This document shows positions 34,299-42,286 of a DNA stretch of 43,962 nt, in pieces (the stretch's first letter is position 1; the number at the start of each line of letters is the position of its first letter). The position numbers were made by a program, and so were the translations under genes. Origin of the DNA: Pseudarthrobacter enclensis (GTDB taxonomy: Bacteria; Actinomycetota; Actinomycetes; Actinomycetales; Micrococcaceae); NCBI RefSeq assembly GCF_030811655.1, contig NZ_JAUSRE010000031.1, positions 1-43,962 on the forward strand, in the 5' to 3' direction. The notes beneath the pieces are model-generated. The model did no database searches, had not been told where the DNA came from, and worked only from the letters and a program-made list of their open reading frames with translations.

Positions 34299-34913
34299 GT
34301 GACTACCAGCATCAGCCCGGCCCAGGCATGGCAGCGCCTGCTTGAAGGCAACGCACGTTTCGTCTCCGGAGAAGCGCAGCACCCGAACCAGAGTGCGTCA
34401 AGGCGCAGCGATCTGATGAACACGCAGAATCCCTTTGCCGTCATTTTAGGCTGCTCGGATTCCCGTCTTGCCGCCGAGATCATTTTTGACCTGGGCCTCG
34501 GGGACGCCTTTGTGGTCAGGACCGCAGGGCACGTACTCGATCACGCGGTTCTCGGGTCCCTGGAGTACAGCGTCTCGGTTCTCAACGTCCCACTGATCGT
34601 TGTCCTCGGTCACGACAACTGCGGCGCCGTCACTGCCACCAAGGACGCGGTGGAAACGGGGGAGATGCCCCAGCGCTTCATCCGCGACCTGGTCGAACGC
34701 ATCACCCCGTCGGTTTTAGCTTCATTGCGGGACGGCAGGACCGAGATCAACGACATGGTCGTCGACCACGCCAGGCTGACAGCCGAGCGGCTCCTGGAAA
34801 GCTCCCCGGTGATCGCCGCCGCCGTCCATGACTCCGCCACTGCCGTCGTCGGCGTCGCGTACCGGCTCGCAGAAGGGCGCGCCCAGCTGGTCACCGACTC
34901 CGTCCTGCTCTGA
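34299..34913 (+). CDS. Beta-class carbonic anhydrase
   Basis: 204 residues from GTG 34299. Zinc ligands are Cys52 (with Asp54 and Arg56 in CSDSR), His105 and Cys108 in 'VVLGHDNCGAV'. 'VVRTAGHVLDHAVLGSLEYS' is also typical. It interconverts CO2 and bicarbonate in the cytosol, supplying bicarbonate for carboxylases or adjusting pH. Length is normal. Divergent from csbD, so the two may share control through the palindrome. Confidence 0.93.
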   Translation: MTTSISPAQAWQRLLEGNARFVSGEAQHPNQSASRRSDLMNTQNPFAVILGCSDSRLAAEIIFDLGLGDAFVVRTAGHVLDHAVLGSLEYSVSVLNVPLIVVLGHDNCGAVTATKDAVETGEMPQRFIRDLVERITPSVLASLRDGRTEINDMVVDHARLTAERLLESSPVIAAAVHDSATAVVGVAYRLAEGRAQLVTDSVLL

Positions 34914-35339
34914 CTTGTAACGCCGGAGCCGGGCAGCGCAGTCTGGTCTCCGCAGCGCGCAAGAAGCTCAGCACATCCTCGAGCAGCCAGCCGGCGGCGG
35001 AATGCTCCGGGGGTCCGTTGGTCTCAGAACGGACGCACCCGCCAGCGGCCTTGCCCCACTTTCAGGGCCACCAGCAGAACGTCGTGGTCCCTGCTCTGAA
35101 GGTAAATCCCCCGCCTCAACGGCAGTACAAGTTATCCGCATGATTCGCTCAATACGGTCACGCCCAGACATCCACCACGGAGAACGCCTGACGCGTCTCA
35201 CGAACTATAGGTAATGACACCAATGCCATAATCCCTGATTCCGCGCGGTTTCTAGGCTAAAAATTTCTCCCCAACCCGGTACAAGTTGTTGTCTCAGGAA
35301 TCCTCACGGAAACCCGGACTGCGACGACAGGGGTATTTG
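34914..35339. other. Intergenic stretch, nothing recognised
   Basis: About 425 nt between carbonic anhydrase and the recombinase fragment. No coding frame, hairpin or RNA gene I can support. An AT-rich patch (35255-35275) near the recombinase could be promoter or res-site remnant. Confidence 0.35.
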
Positions 35340-35561
35340 ATGAAACTTGGCTACGCACGTCTTTCCACCTCCGACCAGGACGCCAGCATGCAGATCGAGG
35401 CGCTCATCTCGGTCGGCGTCGATCCGAACAGAATCTTCACGGACGAACTCTCCGGCGCCAGGGAAGCCAAAGAACGGCCGGGCATGAAGGCGCTCATGGA
35501 CTACGCCAGCGAGGAAGACGACGTCTACTTCTGGGGGCTGGATCGGATCGGGCCTCAGTGA
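35340..35561 (+). pseudogene. Serine recombinase (resolvase), N-terminal fragment
   Basis: ATG 35340. 'MKLGYARLSTSDQDASMQIE' and 'TDELSGAREAKERPGMKALM' are the N-terminal catalytic domain of resolvase/invertase recombinases, with the active serine in the ARLSTSDQ stretch. It breaks off at 'FWGLDRIGPQ', where DRIGR would continue; the rest of the catalytic domain and the HTH are lost. Inactive. Confidence 0.8.
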
Positions 35562-35734
35562 TCGACCTGAGCTGCTGCGTGTGGGGCACGACGTCGCCGT
35601 ACAGGGAGTCGACGTGCTGCTCGCACTCACCCATCGTCAGCAGCCCGATGTCCTCCCGACACACCTCCCACCATTGCCGGTCAAGGCTTGGCCCGTAGAG
35701 TGGCTCAGCCTTCGCACTCGACGCAGTAGCCATG
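35555..35734 (-). pseudogene. Unidentified gene fragment abutting recombinase
   Basis: A minus-strand frame overlapping the end of the DUF4193 gene (start ATG ~35734) reads MATASSAKAEPLYGPSLDR, then 'WWEVCREDIGLLTMGECEQH' and 'VDSLYGDVVPHTQQLRSITE'. It looks genuinely coding but loses sense at the same point where the recombinase ends (~35555). Family not recognised. Confidence 0.35.
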
Positions 35735-36004
35735 TCCGGCTTTCTCCCGGACCTTCTGGGAGCGGTGGCGGACCAGGAAGCAGGAATAGCAGGTGAACTC
35801 ATCGTCGGCCTGCGGGATGACCTGAACGACGAGCTCTTCAGCAATGAACTCCCCGCCCGGGGTGAGGCCGTCAAGCGCGTCGGCTTCGTCAAGTTCCAGC
35901 ACAACGGACTTGGCGTCCGGTGCCTTGGCGGACTTCAGAGCCTCCAGGGAGCTGTCCTGGGATTCCTTGACGTCGGTGCGCAGTTCGTCGTAGTCGGTGG
36001 CCAC
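35705..36004 (-). CDS. DUF4193 family protein
   Basis: 99 residues from GTG 36004. It matches the actinobacterial DUF4193 family: MATDYDELRTDVKE, 'PGGEFIAEELVVQVIPQADD' and a C-terminal zinc-ribbon-like 'FTCYSCFLVRHRSQ' with 'GHGYCVECEG' (two CxxC pairs). Function unknown; the four cysteines could bind zinc. Found widely in actinobacteria. Confidence 0.88.
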   Translation of the reverse strand: MATDYDELRTDVKESQDSSLEALKSAKAPDAKSVVLELDEADALDGLTPGGEFIAEELVVQVIPQADDEFTCYSCFLVRHRSQKVREKAGHGYCVECEG

Positions 36005-36096
36005 GGAGGTGCTTCTCTTTTCTGGTCGGGGGTTGTTGGCGGTTGCAACATACCCGACAACGGAAGAAATCCATAGTCGCCAGGCACAATGGGCCC

Positions 36097-36814
36097 ATGT
36101 GCGGCAGATACGTGATGTCCAAGGCCACCGGCGACCTCCTGTCCTCCTTTGACGCCAAAGAGGTCGAGGGCACCCCTCCGTCGCCCAGCTGGAACGTCGC
36201 GCCCACCCAGAACGTCCCCGTCGTGGCTGGGCGGCTGGATGAAGGCAGCGTCGAGCGGCACCTGATGATCGCCCGCTGGGGCCTGGTTCCGTCCTGGGCG
36301 AAGGACATCAAGAGCGGGTCCAGGATGATCAACGCCCGCAGCGAGTCCATCCTGGAGAAGCCCTCGTTCCGGAAGGCCGCGGTCAAGCGCCGGGCGATCG
36401 TGCCGGCCGAGGGAGATTACGAGTGGCAGAAGAGCGAGGACGGCACGAAGATCCCGACCTACCTGTACTCCAAGGAGGAGCCGCTGGTTGGCTGTGCCGG
36501 CCTATATGAGTGGTGACGGATCCGTCCCTGCCGGAGGATGACCCAGGCAAGTGGCTGCTCAGCTGCACCGTGCTGACCACTACCGCGCAGGATGCCTGAA
36601 TCATGTCCACGACCGCTCCCCGGTCCTCATCCCGCGCGACCGGTTCGCCGAGTGGCTGGACCCGGACCTGACCGACAAGGGCGACGTGCAGCACCTGCTC
36701 GACTCCCCGCCCGATTCCACGCTGATACCGCGGATCGTCAGTACATGGGTCAACAGTGTCCGGAACAACGGGCCCGAGCTGATCGAGCCCGCAGAGCTCA
36801 CACCTATGAGTTAG
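36097..36814 (+). pseudogene. SRAP/YedK (HMCES-like) peptidase with two frameshifts
   Basis: ATG 36097 gives MCGRY with catalytic Cys2, then 'PSWNVAPTQNVPVV', 'RWGLVPSWAKDIKSGSRMIN', 'NARSES' and 'IVPAEGDYEW'. After 'GLYEW' a stop arises because one G is missing near 36512 (TGGTGACG for TGGTGGACG). A second loss near 36596 (GCCTGAAT for GCCCTGAAT) breaks the frame again before 'NHVHDRSPVLIPRDRFAEWL', which holds the catalytic His. Restoring two bases gives ~239 residues, the normal length. Such proteins shield abasic sites in single-stranded DNA by a covalent Cys2 link. Probably non-functional unless the shifts are read errors. Confidence 0.85.
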
Positions 36815-36840
36815 GCGTCCTGGGACAGCAATCCCGACGC

Positions 36841-36896
36841 GTTTTGTAGTAAGTGGTCCATAGATCCGTGGACTTGGTGGTGGTTCGCTACAAAAC
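36841..36896. promoter_or_regulatory. Inverted repeat upstream of bioY
   Basis: GTTTTGTAG (36841-36849) and CTACAAAAC (36888-36896) are perfect inverted repeats, with an inner GTCCA/TGGAC pair near 36856-36872. They lie ~60 nt before bioY. This may be an operator or a leader hairpin; it does not match a biotin-regulator site I know. Confidence 0.4.
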
Positions 36897-36957
36897 AGTT
36901 TCAGGCAGGGCTGCGTAGCCTTCTTGCAGGACACTGCCCAAACCACCAGGAGGAACC

Positions 36958-37599
36958 ATGAGCCACCAGACGACCCCGACCCCAGCGCCCCGCCGCCCTG
37001 CCAAAGTACGGTCCCGCACGCCGCGTCGGTTGTGGGACGCGCAGTCGCTGGCTCTTATTGCTGTGTTCGCCGCGTTGATTGCCGCCTCGGCGATAGTCCC
37101 AGGAATCCCTGTCGGTGGCTTCGGGGTGCCTATCACGCTGCAGACCCTGGCCATTATGGTGACCGGCCTCGTCCTTGGGGGAGCCCGGGCCGTGGCCGCG
37201 GTAGCGCTATACCTTCTCCTTGCGTTCGCCGGCCTGCCGATTTTCTCAGGGGGCCGAGCGGGCCTGGGTGTCCTGGCTGGCGGATCCGCCGGTTACATTG
37301 TGGGGTTCCTCCTCGCCGCTTTTCTCGTTGGCATCGCTGCCGAGCAGATCATCCGGCGCCTCCCGGCTAAGCGGCGTGTTCTATGGTTCTTCCTCGCCAG
37401 CATCGTCGTGACGGTGGTCGCATCGCACTTGCTCGGCGTGCTCGGCCTGATGGTCAACCTTAAGCTGTCATGGCAAGCTGCCTTCGCCAGCGATCTGATT
37501 TTTTATCCGGGCGATATTGTGAAGGACGCCGTGGCATCCTTCGCGGCGGTGGCCGTGCACAGGGCCTTCCCCGACATCCTTGTCCGCCGAGTGAAGTGA
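36958..37599 (+). CDS. bioY: Biotin transporter substrate-binding component BioY
   Basis: 213 residues, ATG 36958 after AGGAGGAA. A basic N-terminus is followed by about six membrane helices. 'LIAASAIVPGIPVGGFGVPI' with 'TLQTLAIMVTGLVLGGARAV', 'LPIFSGGRAGLGVLAGGSAG' and 'YIVGFLLAAFLVG' are BioY hallmarks, as is 'YPGDIVKDAVASFAAVAVHR'. It is the S component of an ECF transporter for biotin uptake. The energising BioMN genes are not adjacent, so it may use a shared ECF module or act alone. Its stop overlaps a CHY zinc-finger gene. Confidence 0.93.
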   Translation: MSHQTTPTPAPRRPAKVRSRTPRRLWDAQSLALIAVFAALIAASAIVPGIPVGGFGVPITLQTLAIMVTGLVLGGARAVAAVALYLLLAFAGLPIFSGGRAGLGVLAGGSAGYIVGFLLAAFLVGIAAEQIIRRLPAKRRVLWFFLASIVVTVVASHLLGVLGLMVNLKLSWQAAFASDLIFYPGDIVKDAVASFAAVAVHRAFPDILVRRVK

Positions 37600-37928
37600 G
37601 CGAGGTCCGGGCCGTGAAGATCTTCGGCAGTACCGTAGATGACCAAACCCGCTGCATTCACTACCGCACAGACGTAGATGTGATCGCGATCAAGTTCAAG
37701 TGCTGCCTTCGGTACTATCCCTGCCATCTCTGTCACGAGGAAGAGGCAGATCACCAGGCTCAAACCTGGCCAAGGAACCAGTCGTCAGCGCCAGCAGTTC
37801 TGTGCGGTGTATGCAAGAGCGAGATGTCCATCGATGCTTATCAGGCCACCACTTCCTGTCCTAAATGCAGCGCTCTGTTTAACGAACGGTGCGCCGCGCA
37901 CGCCCATCTTTACTTTCAGACGACGTGA
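37596..37928 (+). CDS. CHY-type zinc-finger protein
   Basis: 110 residues from GTG 37596, overlapping the bioY stop (GTGA); an in-frame GTG at 37614 is an alternative. The CHY layout is complete: 'TRCIHYRTDVDVIAIKFKCC', 'YYPCHLCHEEEADH', 'VLCGVCKSEMSIDAYQ', 'SCPKCSALFNERCAAHAHLY' and YF near the end. The many Cys and His should bind three zinc ions. Role unknown in bacteria; related eukaryotic domains occur in ubiquitin ligases. Coupling to bioY suggests co-expression. Confidence 0.88.
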   Translation: MSEVRAVKIFGSTVDDQTRCIHYRTDVDVIAIKFKCCLRYYPCHLCHEEEADHQAQTWPRNQSSAPAVLCGVCKSEMSIDAYQATTSCPKCSALFNERCAAHAHLYFQTT

Positions 37929-38169
37929 GGGACCCAGGAAAGACGTAAAGACGAATGCACCCTGGACCAGCCGTTGGCCTCGGACGGGGAGTAGCACCCT
38001 AGAAAGATGACTTAGGGCAGCACGGCTGATTGACGGGTACTGCCTCTCTGGAAGGCCCGGGGCATGGATGACGAAAGCGGCGGGTGACTGGCAGGACCTT
38101 CGAGCATGGCCTCTTGGAAATCGCGGTCTAAACAAGCACCGGTCCGCGCGACTGTTTAGACTGTCCGTC

Positions 38170-39213
38170 GTGAGGGTTGCAAAGACCGGTGTCATCGCCG
38201 GAGTGCCGACCGAGCTGGCCCGCGCTATCTGCCGGAAGTTCCGCGGCCGTGAAATGGTCGCCGAGATCGCCGAAGACATCCTGGCCGGCACCGGGCACGA
38301 CCTCGCCACCGTCTTCGCCGAGCTGGAGGCCACCGGCTACCTGAAGAAGGTCCAGACCGACCACGACGGCGACGTCTGGTGGGACACGACCGTCCTGGGC
38401 AATGCCCTGGCGATGGCCAGCTTCGGCAAGCCGATCAGCCGCAAGACCGCGGACCGGCTCGTCACCGAGCTGCTGGACCGGGCCCGCGCCTACAACACCG
38501 ATTCCTCCAAGCCCATGTTCATTGACACGCTTCGCGTCTTCGGCAGCTACCTGGACCCGGACATCGACCCCATCGGCGACGTCGACATCGAGCTCGCATA
38601 CGGTCGCCGCATCAAAGACCAAGCAATCCTGCGGGCCTATACCAAGGCCAGCGGCAGGAGCTTCAACACCTACATGGACGAACTTCTGTGGCCCTCCACC
38701 GAGCTGTTTCTCCACCTGAAGAAGCCCTCCGCATTCATCAGCATCACCCTTGAAGACATCAGCTTGCTCACCGACAGGTTCGAGACCATCTACCGGATCG
38801 ACGACGACCCGCAGGCGCCGTACCGCCGTCCGACCGGACGCTCATCGGGCGGTAAAACCTCGGTCGCTACAGGGGAGAGACTTTTCCGCTGTTCCGCACA
38901 CATGTGTGCGGGCAACTTTTGCCCGGCGTGGGCCGTTATTTTTCGTCTGCGGCACCATCTGCGCTCAACCTTGAGGAACAAGCACCACATAAACAAGAAC
39001 ACGCGCCGACTTTCTGCCGCCGTGACCGCGGCAGCAGTACTCGCAACCCTTCTCGCGGCACCAGCCAACTCCGCCGACACATACACAGATCCCTCACCCA
39101 CAAAAGAAGGGCTGGCCCCGGCACGCGAACGCCAGAACCAGCCCCATGAAGCACTTAGTTCAGCAGTCTCCCAGAACCAGCCCCATGAAGCACTTAGTTC
39201 AGCAGTCTCCTAG
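38170..39213 (+). CDS. HTH + nucleotidyltransferase-fold protein, fused in frame to a signal-peptide segment
   Basis: Likely start GTG 38170, with TAGACT 7 nt before it, so possibly leaderless; an upstream start at 38068 is less likely. Residues ~1-110 look like a winged-helix region (VFAELEATGYLKKVQTDHDG). 'RVFGSYLDPDIDPIGDVDIE' is a DNA-polymerase-beta-type nucleotidyltransferase motif (GS...DxD). From about 38840 the sequence changes character: a palindrome, a hairpin, then 'RNKHHINKNTRRLSAAVTAA' with 'AVLATLLAAPANSADTYTDP', a clear signal peptide with cleavage near ANSA. The join therefore probably unites two genes. It ends in a 39-bp tandem repeat. Confidence 0.55.
   Translation: MRVAKTGVIAGVPTELARAICRKFRGREMVAEIAEDILAGTGHDLATVFAELEATGYLKKVQTDHDGDVWWDTTVLGNALAMASFGKPISRKTADRLVTELLDRARAYNTDSSKPMFIDTLRVFGSYLDPDIDPIGDVDIELAYGRRIKDQAILRAYTKASGRSFNTYMDELLWPSTELFLHLKKPSAFISITLEDISLLTDRFETIYRIDDDPQAPYRRPTGRSSGGKTSVATGERLFRCSAHMCAGNFCPAWAVIFRLRHHLRSTLRNKHHINKNTRRLSAAVTAAAVLATLLAAPANSADTYTDPSPTKEGLAPARERQNQPHEALSSAVSQNQPHEALSSAVS
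38894..38926 (+). promoter_or_regulatory. 18-bp palindrome plus hairpin inside the fused frame
   Basis: CCGCACACATGTGTGCGG (38894-38911) is perfectly palindromic. It overlaps a second hairpin, CGGGCAA (38909-38915) with TTGCCCG (38919-38925), followed by a U-rich patch (38937-38943). This looks like a leader or terminator, not coding DNA, ahead of the TTG 38971 that could start the signal-peptide gene. Confidence 0.5.
39133..39210 (+). repeat. Perfect 39-bp tandem duplication
   Basis: Two identical adjacent 39-bp units, 39133-39171 and 39172-39210, encode QNQPHEALSSAVS twice, then TAG. No base differs, so duplication is recent or an assembly product. Confidence 0.85.
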
Positions 39214-39221
39214 TCGACGGC

Positions 39222-39419
39222 GCGCGACGCGGTCTGCTCGAAGACTCGGGCGGGTTGCCGGGGTACGAGGACATCATGGACGCCTTGGCAGATCCGTCTC
39301 ACCCTGACCATGCCGGATACCCTGCCTGGGCGGCCGATATGACCGGCTCCACTGAACCTTTTGACCCGGCCTTTCTGGACATCGCCGACGTGAACCGGAC
39401 GCTGGCTACGTTGTTCTGA
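39222..39419 (+). pseudogene. Plasmid pRiA4b ORF-3-family protein, C-terminal fragment
   Basis: In frame to a TGA at 39417: RGLLEDSGGLPGYEDIMDAL, 'ADPSHPDHAGYPAWAADM' and 'FDPAFLDIADVNRTLATLF', which is the C-terminal end of the pRiA4b ORF-3 family (GGxxGYxDxxxAxADPxHPxH...FDPxxxDxxxVN). No start; it begins just after the tandem repeat. The N-terminal part is absent from the window. Confidence 0.7.
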
Positions 39420-39546
39420 CGCCGGGGGCTGCGGCCTAAAACTCTACGAATAGCAGCAGGAAAGAGCCACTTTTACGCCTCTTCCCCTCTTAATTTCGAA
39501 CGCCGATGGTGAAGATTTCGTCAACCACGCGGGCCGTCGTTGGTGG

Positions 39547-39568
39547 ACTTCAGAACATGATCTGAAGT
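39547..39568. promoter_or_regulatory. Operator of toxin-antitoxin pair
   Basis: ACTTCAGA (39547-39554) and TCTGAAGT (39561-39568) form a perfect inverted repeat with a 6-nt spacer, 11 nt before the antitoxin ATG. It overlaps the place a promoter or ribosome site must be, fitting self-repression by antitoxin or complex. Confidence 0.65.
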
Positions 39569-39579
39569 AGAGTTGAGTC

Positions 39580-40035
39580 ATGAACGCCTTAGCCACTTCC
39601 CGAACGACATTTCAGTCTTCCGAGCTAAGCCGCGCTTCGGCTGAGGCCTTTGCTGCTGCAGCCGATCACCCGATTCAGATCACTCGCCGCGACGGTGAGT
39701 CTTTGGTGCTGATGTCTGAGGGTGCTGACCGGGCGCGGGCTTCTCTGCTTGAACTGGCCGCGCAGCTGATAGCCGTTACCACCAGTACCGAGGGAAGTCT
39801 TGCGACCCGTATGAGTGATCGGTTTCCTTGGATGCTTGCCTTGAGCGAGGCAGACCGCGATGCCTGCTCCGCAGACATCGTGGCTGCGGCGCGGGCCTCT
39901 TTTGCCACCAACCAGCCCCATCTGGCCGTCGCGGAACTCAGTGCCTGGCGTGAGACAGCAATTGCCCTCGCCGCCGGGCTCGGCAAGGAAGCCATCGAAT
40001 GGCTTGATGACGCCGAAACTGTCGAGCGCCCCTGA
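39580..40035 (+). CDS. Antitoxin, prevent-host-death (Phd/YefM-like) family
   Basis: 151 residues from ATG 39580. The N-terminal ~75 residues fit the Phd fold: 'TFQSSELSRASAEAFAAAAD', 'HPIQITRRDGESLVLMSEG', then a helix 'ARASLLELAAQLIAVTT'. Such antitoxins bind DNA through the N-terminal fold and the toxin through the C-terminal part, which is long here (residues 76-151). The toxin gene starts 3 nt later, and a perfect inverted repeat lies just upstream. Confidence 0.8.
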   Translation: MNALATSRTTFQSSELSRASAEAFAAAADHPIQITRRDGESLVLMSEGADRARASLLELAAQLIAVTTSTEGSLATRMSDRFPWMLALSEADRDACSADIVAAARASFATNQPHLAVAELSAWRETAIALAAGLGKEAIEWLDDAETVERP

Positions 40036-40038
40036 GGA

Positions 40039-40383
40039 ATGGCGAAGAACGAAAAGGTCGAGAGACCGACTAAGAAGAGCGAATATGAGCTTCGGTTCGC
40101 TTCTGTGCAGGCTAAACGCGGTTGGACGGATCTGAAGGCCACGAGCAGGAACGCCTTGGTGGATTCGTGGGACTTCCTGACGCGGACGCCGCAACTGACG
40201 ACACCGACCAACTACCGACTGCGTGGTGAGTTGGGCCGCCTAACACGAGACGGTGTAAATCACGACAGGTGGCAGCACAAGCCCACCCTGAAAGGTGATG
40301 CACGCATCTGGTTCTACGTCGTGGGCCAGACTGTTTACTTGGAACAGGTCCATACGAGCCATCCGAATGAAACCAAGTCATAG
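40039..40383 (+). CDS. RelE/ParE-superfamily-like toxin
   Basis: 114 residues, ATG 40039, 3 nt after the antitoxin stop. 'YELRFASVQAKRGWTDLKAT', 'NALVDSWDFLTRTP', 'YRLRGELG' and 'WQHKPTLKGDARIWFYV' with 'YLEQVHTSHPNETK' have the shape of RelE-type toxins (strand, two helices, basic strands, terminal H-x-x-x-TK). These usually cut mRNA on the ribosome. Family membership is inferred from pattern and its antitoxin partner. Confidence 0.75.
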   Translation: MAKNEKVERPTKKSEYELRFASVQAKRGWTDLKATSRNALVDSWDFLTRTPQLTTPTNYRLRGELGRLTRDGVNHDRWQHKPTLKGDARIWFYVVGQTVYLEQVHTSHPNETKS

Positions 40384-41123
40384 CTGTACAACTCAACGAG
40401 GCTACCCATGCACTCCCTTGTGGCGGTATCGGCGGTATCCGGGTCGCAGCACAACGCCGTGAACCAAAAGCCGGTGTTGCTACTGAGAGTGGCGCAGAGC
40501 GGGCTGTTTTGGGCGGCCGGAGGGCTCTCCTCATCCGGCACGTGCTATCAGGTGCGGCGCTCAACGTTTGAGTCAGAATAGCGGCGACAGCCCGGTTAAT
40601 TGACACTGGCTCATGATGTTCTCAGACTCCACTCTGACAGTGGGAGGGCCAGAAGACCGAGGCGCGTAAGCGTGAGAATCGCCCGAATAGACCGATAAAC
40701 GAGTGCCTGATGGAATGCGGTTCGTGCAGGGGCCGGTGATGTCACCTCCTGCCGGCGGGTAGGTATCTGGGAACAAAAGCGAACTGCACCGGGAGGCGAG
40801 TTCTCCCTTGTCAGCTGCCCTCACGTCAGGTTGGGGTGTAGTCCAGTCCATCAATGTTGAGGTGCCTTCTCGAAGGCCACTGGTGTTTGCGAGAGAGGGT
40901 TGAGAGAGTATTTGGGTCCTGTCTCGCGGCGACCGCAAAGGTCAGCGGTAATTAACAGCGTTGCAAGACAGGCAGCCCATAAATATACGAACAAGCGCGT
41001 TGGAGAGGGTCCTTGCCGCCTGCTCAGCTGAGCCGTGGCACCAAGGTGCCGACCTTGGGATACCGCACTGGCGACGTGTCCCGCAGGCCCTGCGAATCGG
41101 GGCTGGGGTAGTTAGGGCCCCGC
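40384..41123. other. Long stretch without a supported gene
   Basis: About 740 nt. A minus-strand frame (40335-40541, 'SNTGFWFTALCCDPDTAD', then 'TRECMGSLVELYSY') looks partly coding but overlaps the toxin end and has no good start, so it may be a fragment. Another minus-strand frame (40573-40938) has no recognised motif. A short GGGGC/GCCCC pair near 41100-41120 may end the reductase gene. It may be decayed mobile DNA. Confidence 0.35.
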
Positions 41124-42119
41124 TTAGTTCGCCATGCCAGTGATGTCTACGACTACGCGGCCGCGGATGCTTCCGGTGAGGATTTTGTGGCTCAGCTTAG
41201 GGAGCTGTTCCCAGCCTGCATCGATTGCAACCGCGCGTAGGTCATCGACGGCAAAGAGGTCGTCGAGCTCCGCCCATGCCTCGCGGCGCAACTCCGGGGA
41301 TGCATTAACTGAGTCGACGCCGAGGAGTGAGACGTTGCGCAGGATGAACGGCATGACGGTCGTCGGCAACTTCAATCCACCGGCGAGCCCGCATGAGGCG
41401 ACGGCACCTGAGTACTTGATCTGGCTCAGCACGTTGGCGAGGGTTGCGCCGCCCACGCTGTCGATGCATCCGATCCAGCGCTGCTTGCCGAGCGCGGGGG
41501 TCTCTGCAGCCAAGCTCTCACGCGGTATGACCTCGGTCGCTCCCAAGTTCTTGAGGTAAGGCTCCTCTGTGTCCTTGCCTGTGGAGGCGTGGACTTCGTA
41601 TCCGAGGCGGGAGAGGGCGCCCACGGCGAAGCTACCAACGCCGCCGGTCGCGCCGGTGACCAGCACGGGGCCTGATCCGGGGTCGATGCCGGCGCCGCGC
41701 AGGCGCAGGATGCAGAGCATGGCCGTCAGACCGGCTGTGCCCACGGCCATCGCACCCCAGGTACCGAGTCTCACGGGGGCTTTGAGGACGGATTCGGCCT
41801 CGATCCGCTGGTAGCCGGAGTAACCGCCCGGCCGGGTCTCGGAGAGGTTCGCGCCGGTAAGCACGACCTCATCTCCGTTGGCGAAGCCCCCGCCCGCGTC
41901 CACGACCGTACCGGCGAGGTCGATGCCGCAGGTCAGGGGGAAGGTCCGGACGACCCCGGGTTTTCCGGTCATGGCGAGCCCGTCCTTGTAGTTGAGCGAC
42001 GAATGCCTCACACGCACCGTGAGGTCACCTTCGGGCAGATCTGACTCAGTCAGGGTGACCAGCTCCGCTTCCTGTTTCGGTGCAGACACCTGGTAAGCGC
42101 GGTAGGTCAGGTTGTTCAT
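41124..42119 (-). CDS. acuI: Acrylyl-CoA reductase-type quinone oxidoreductase (AcuI/YhdH)
   Basis: 331 residues, ATG 42119 after AGGAGAA. Medium-chain dehydrogenase fold: 'SSLNYKDGLAMTGKPGVVRT', 'FPLTCGIDLAGTVVDAG', the NADPH-binding 'VLVTGATGGVGSFAVGALSR', 'GAVASCGLAGG', 'FILRNVSLLGVDSV' and 'ILTGSIRGRVVVDI'. These place it in the YhdH/AcuI group, which reduces acrylyl-CoA to propionyl-CoA with NADPH, limiting a toxic electrophile. No structural zinc cysteines are seen, as expected for this group. Symbol given by family. Confidence 0.9.
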   Translation of the reverse strand: MNNLTYRAYQVSAPKQEAELVTLTESDLPEGDLTVRVRHSSLNYKDGLAMTGKPGVVRTFPLTCGIDLAGTVVDAGGGFANGDEVVLTGANLSETRPGGYSGYQRIEAESVLKAPVRLGTWGAMAVGTAGLTAMLCILRLRGAGIDPGSGPVLVTGATGGVGSFAVGALSRLGYEVHASTGKDTEEPYLKNLGATEVIPRESLAAETPALGKQRWIGCIDSVGGATLANVLSQIKYSGAVASCGLAGGLKLPTTVMPFILRNVSLLGVDSVNASPELRREAWAELDDLFAVDDLRAVAIDAGWEQLPKLSHKILTGSIRGRVVVDITGMAN

Positions 42120-42286
42120 TATTCTCCTGGGTAGAGGGTCCTGCTTTTGATTTGGTCATCGAGGCACGATCGTCTGCAGCAACGTGGTTGGGCGCATGCG
42201 CCGTTGTTCTGCCGCTTTCGCCGGCCTGCTGGCGTCACTGTCGGTTGGCGCCGCTGCCAAACTATCTCTTGTTGTACTGTTTGGTA

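Noticed and set aside
40573..40938. Minus-strand frame of 121 codons
   Set aside because: Composition is serine/proline-rich and random-looking, with no start signal or motif.
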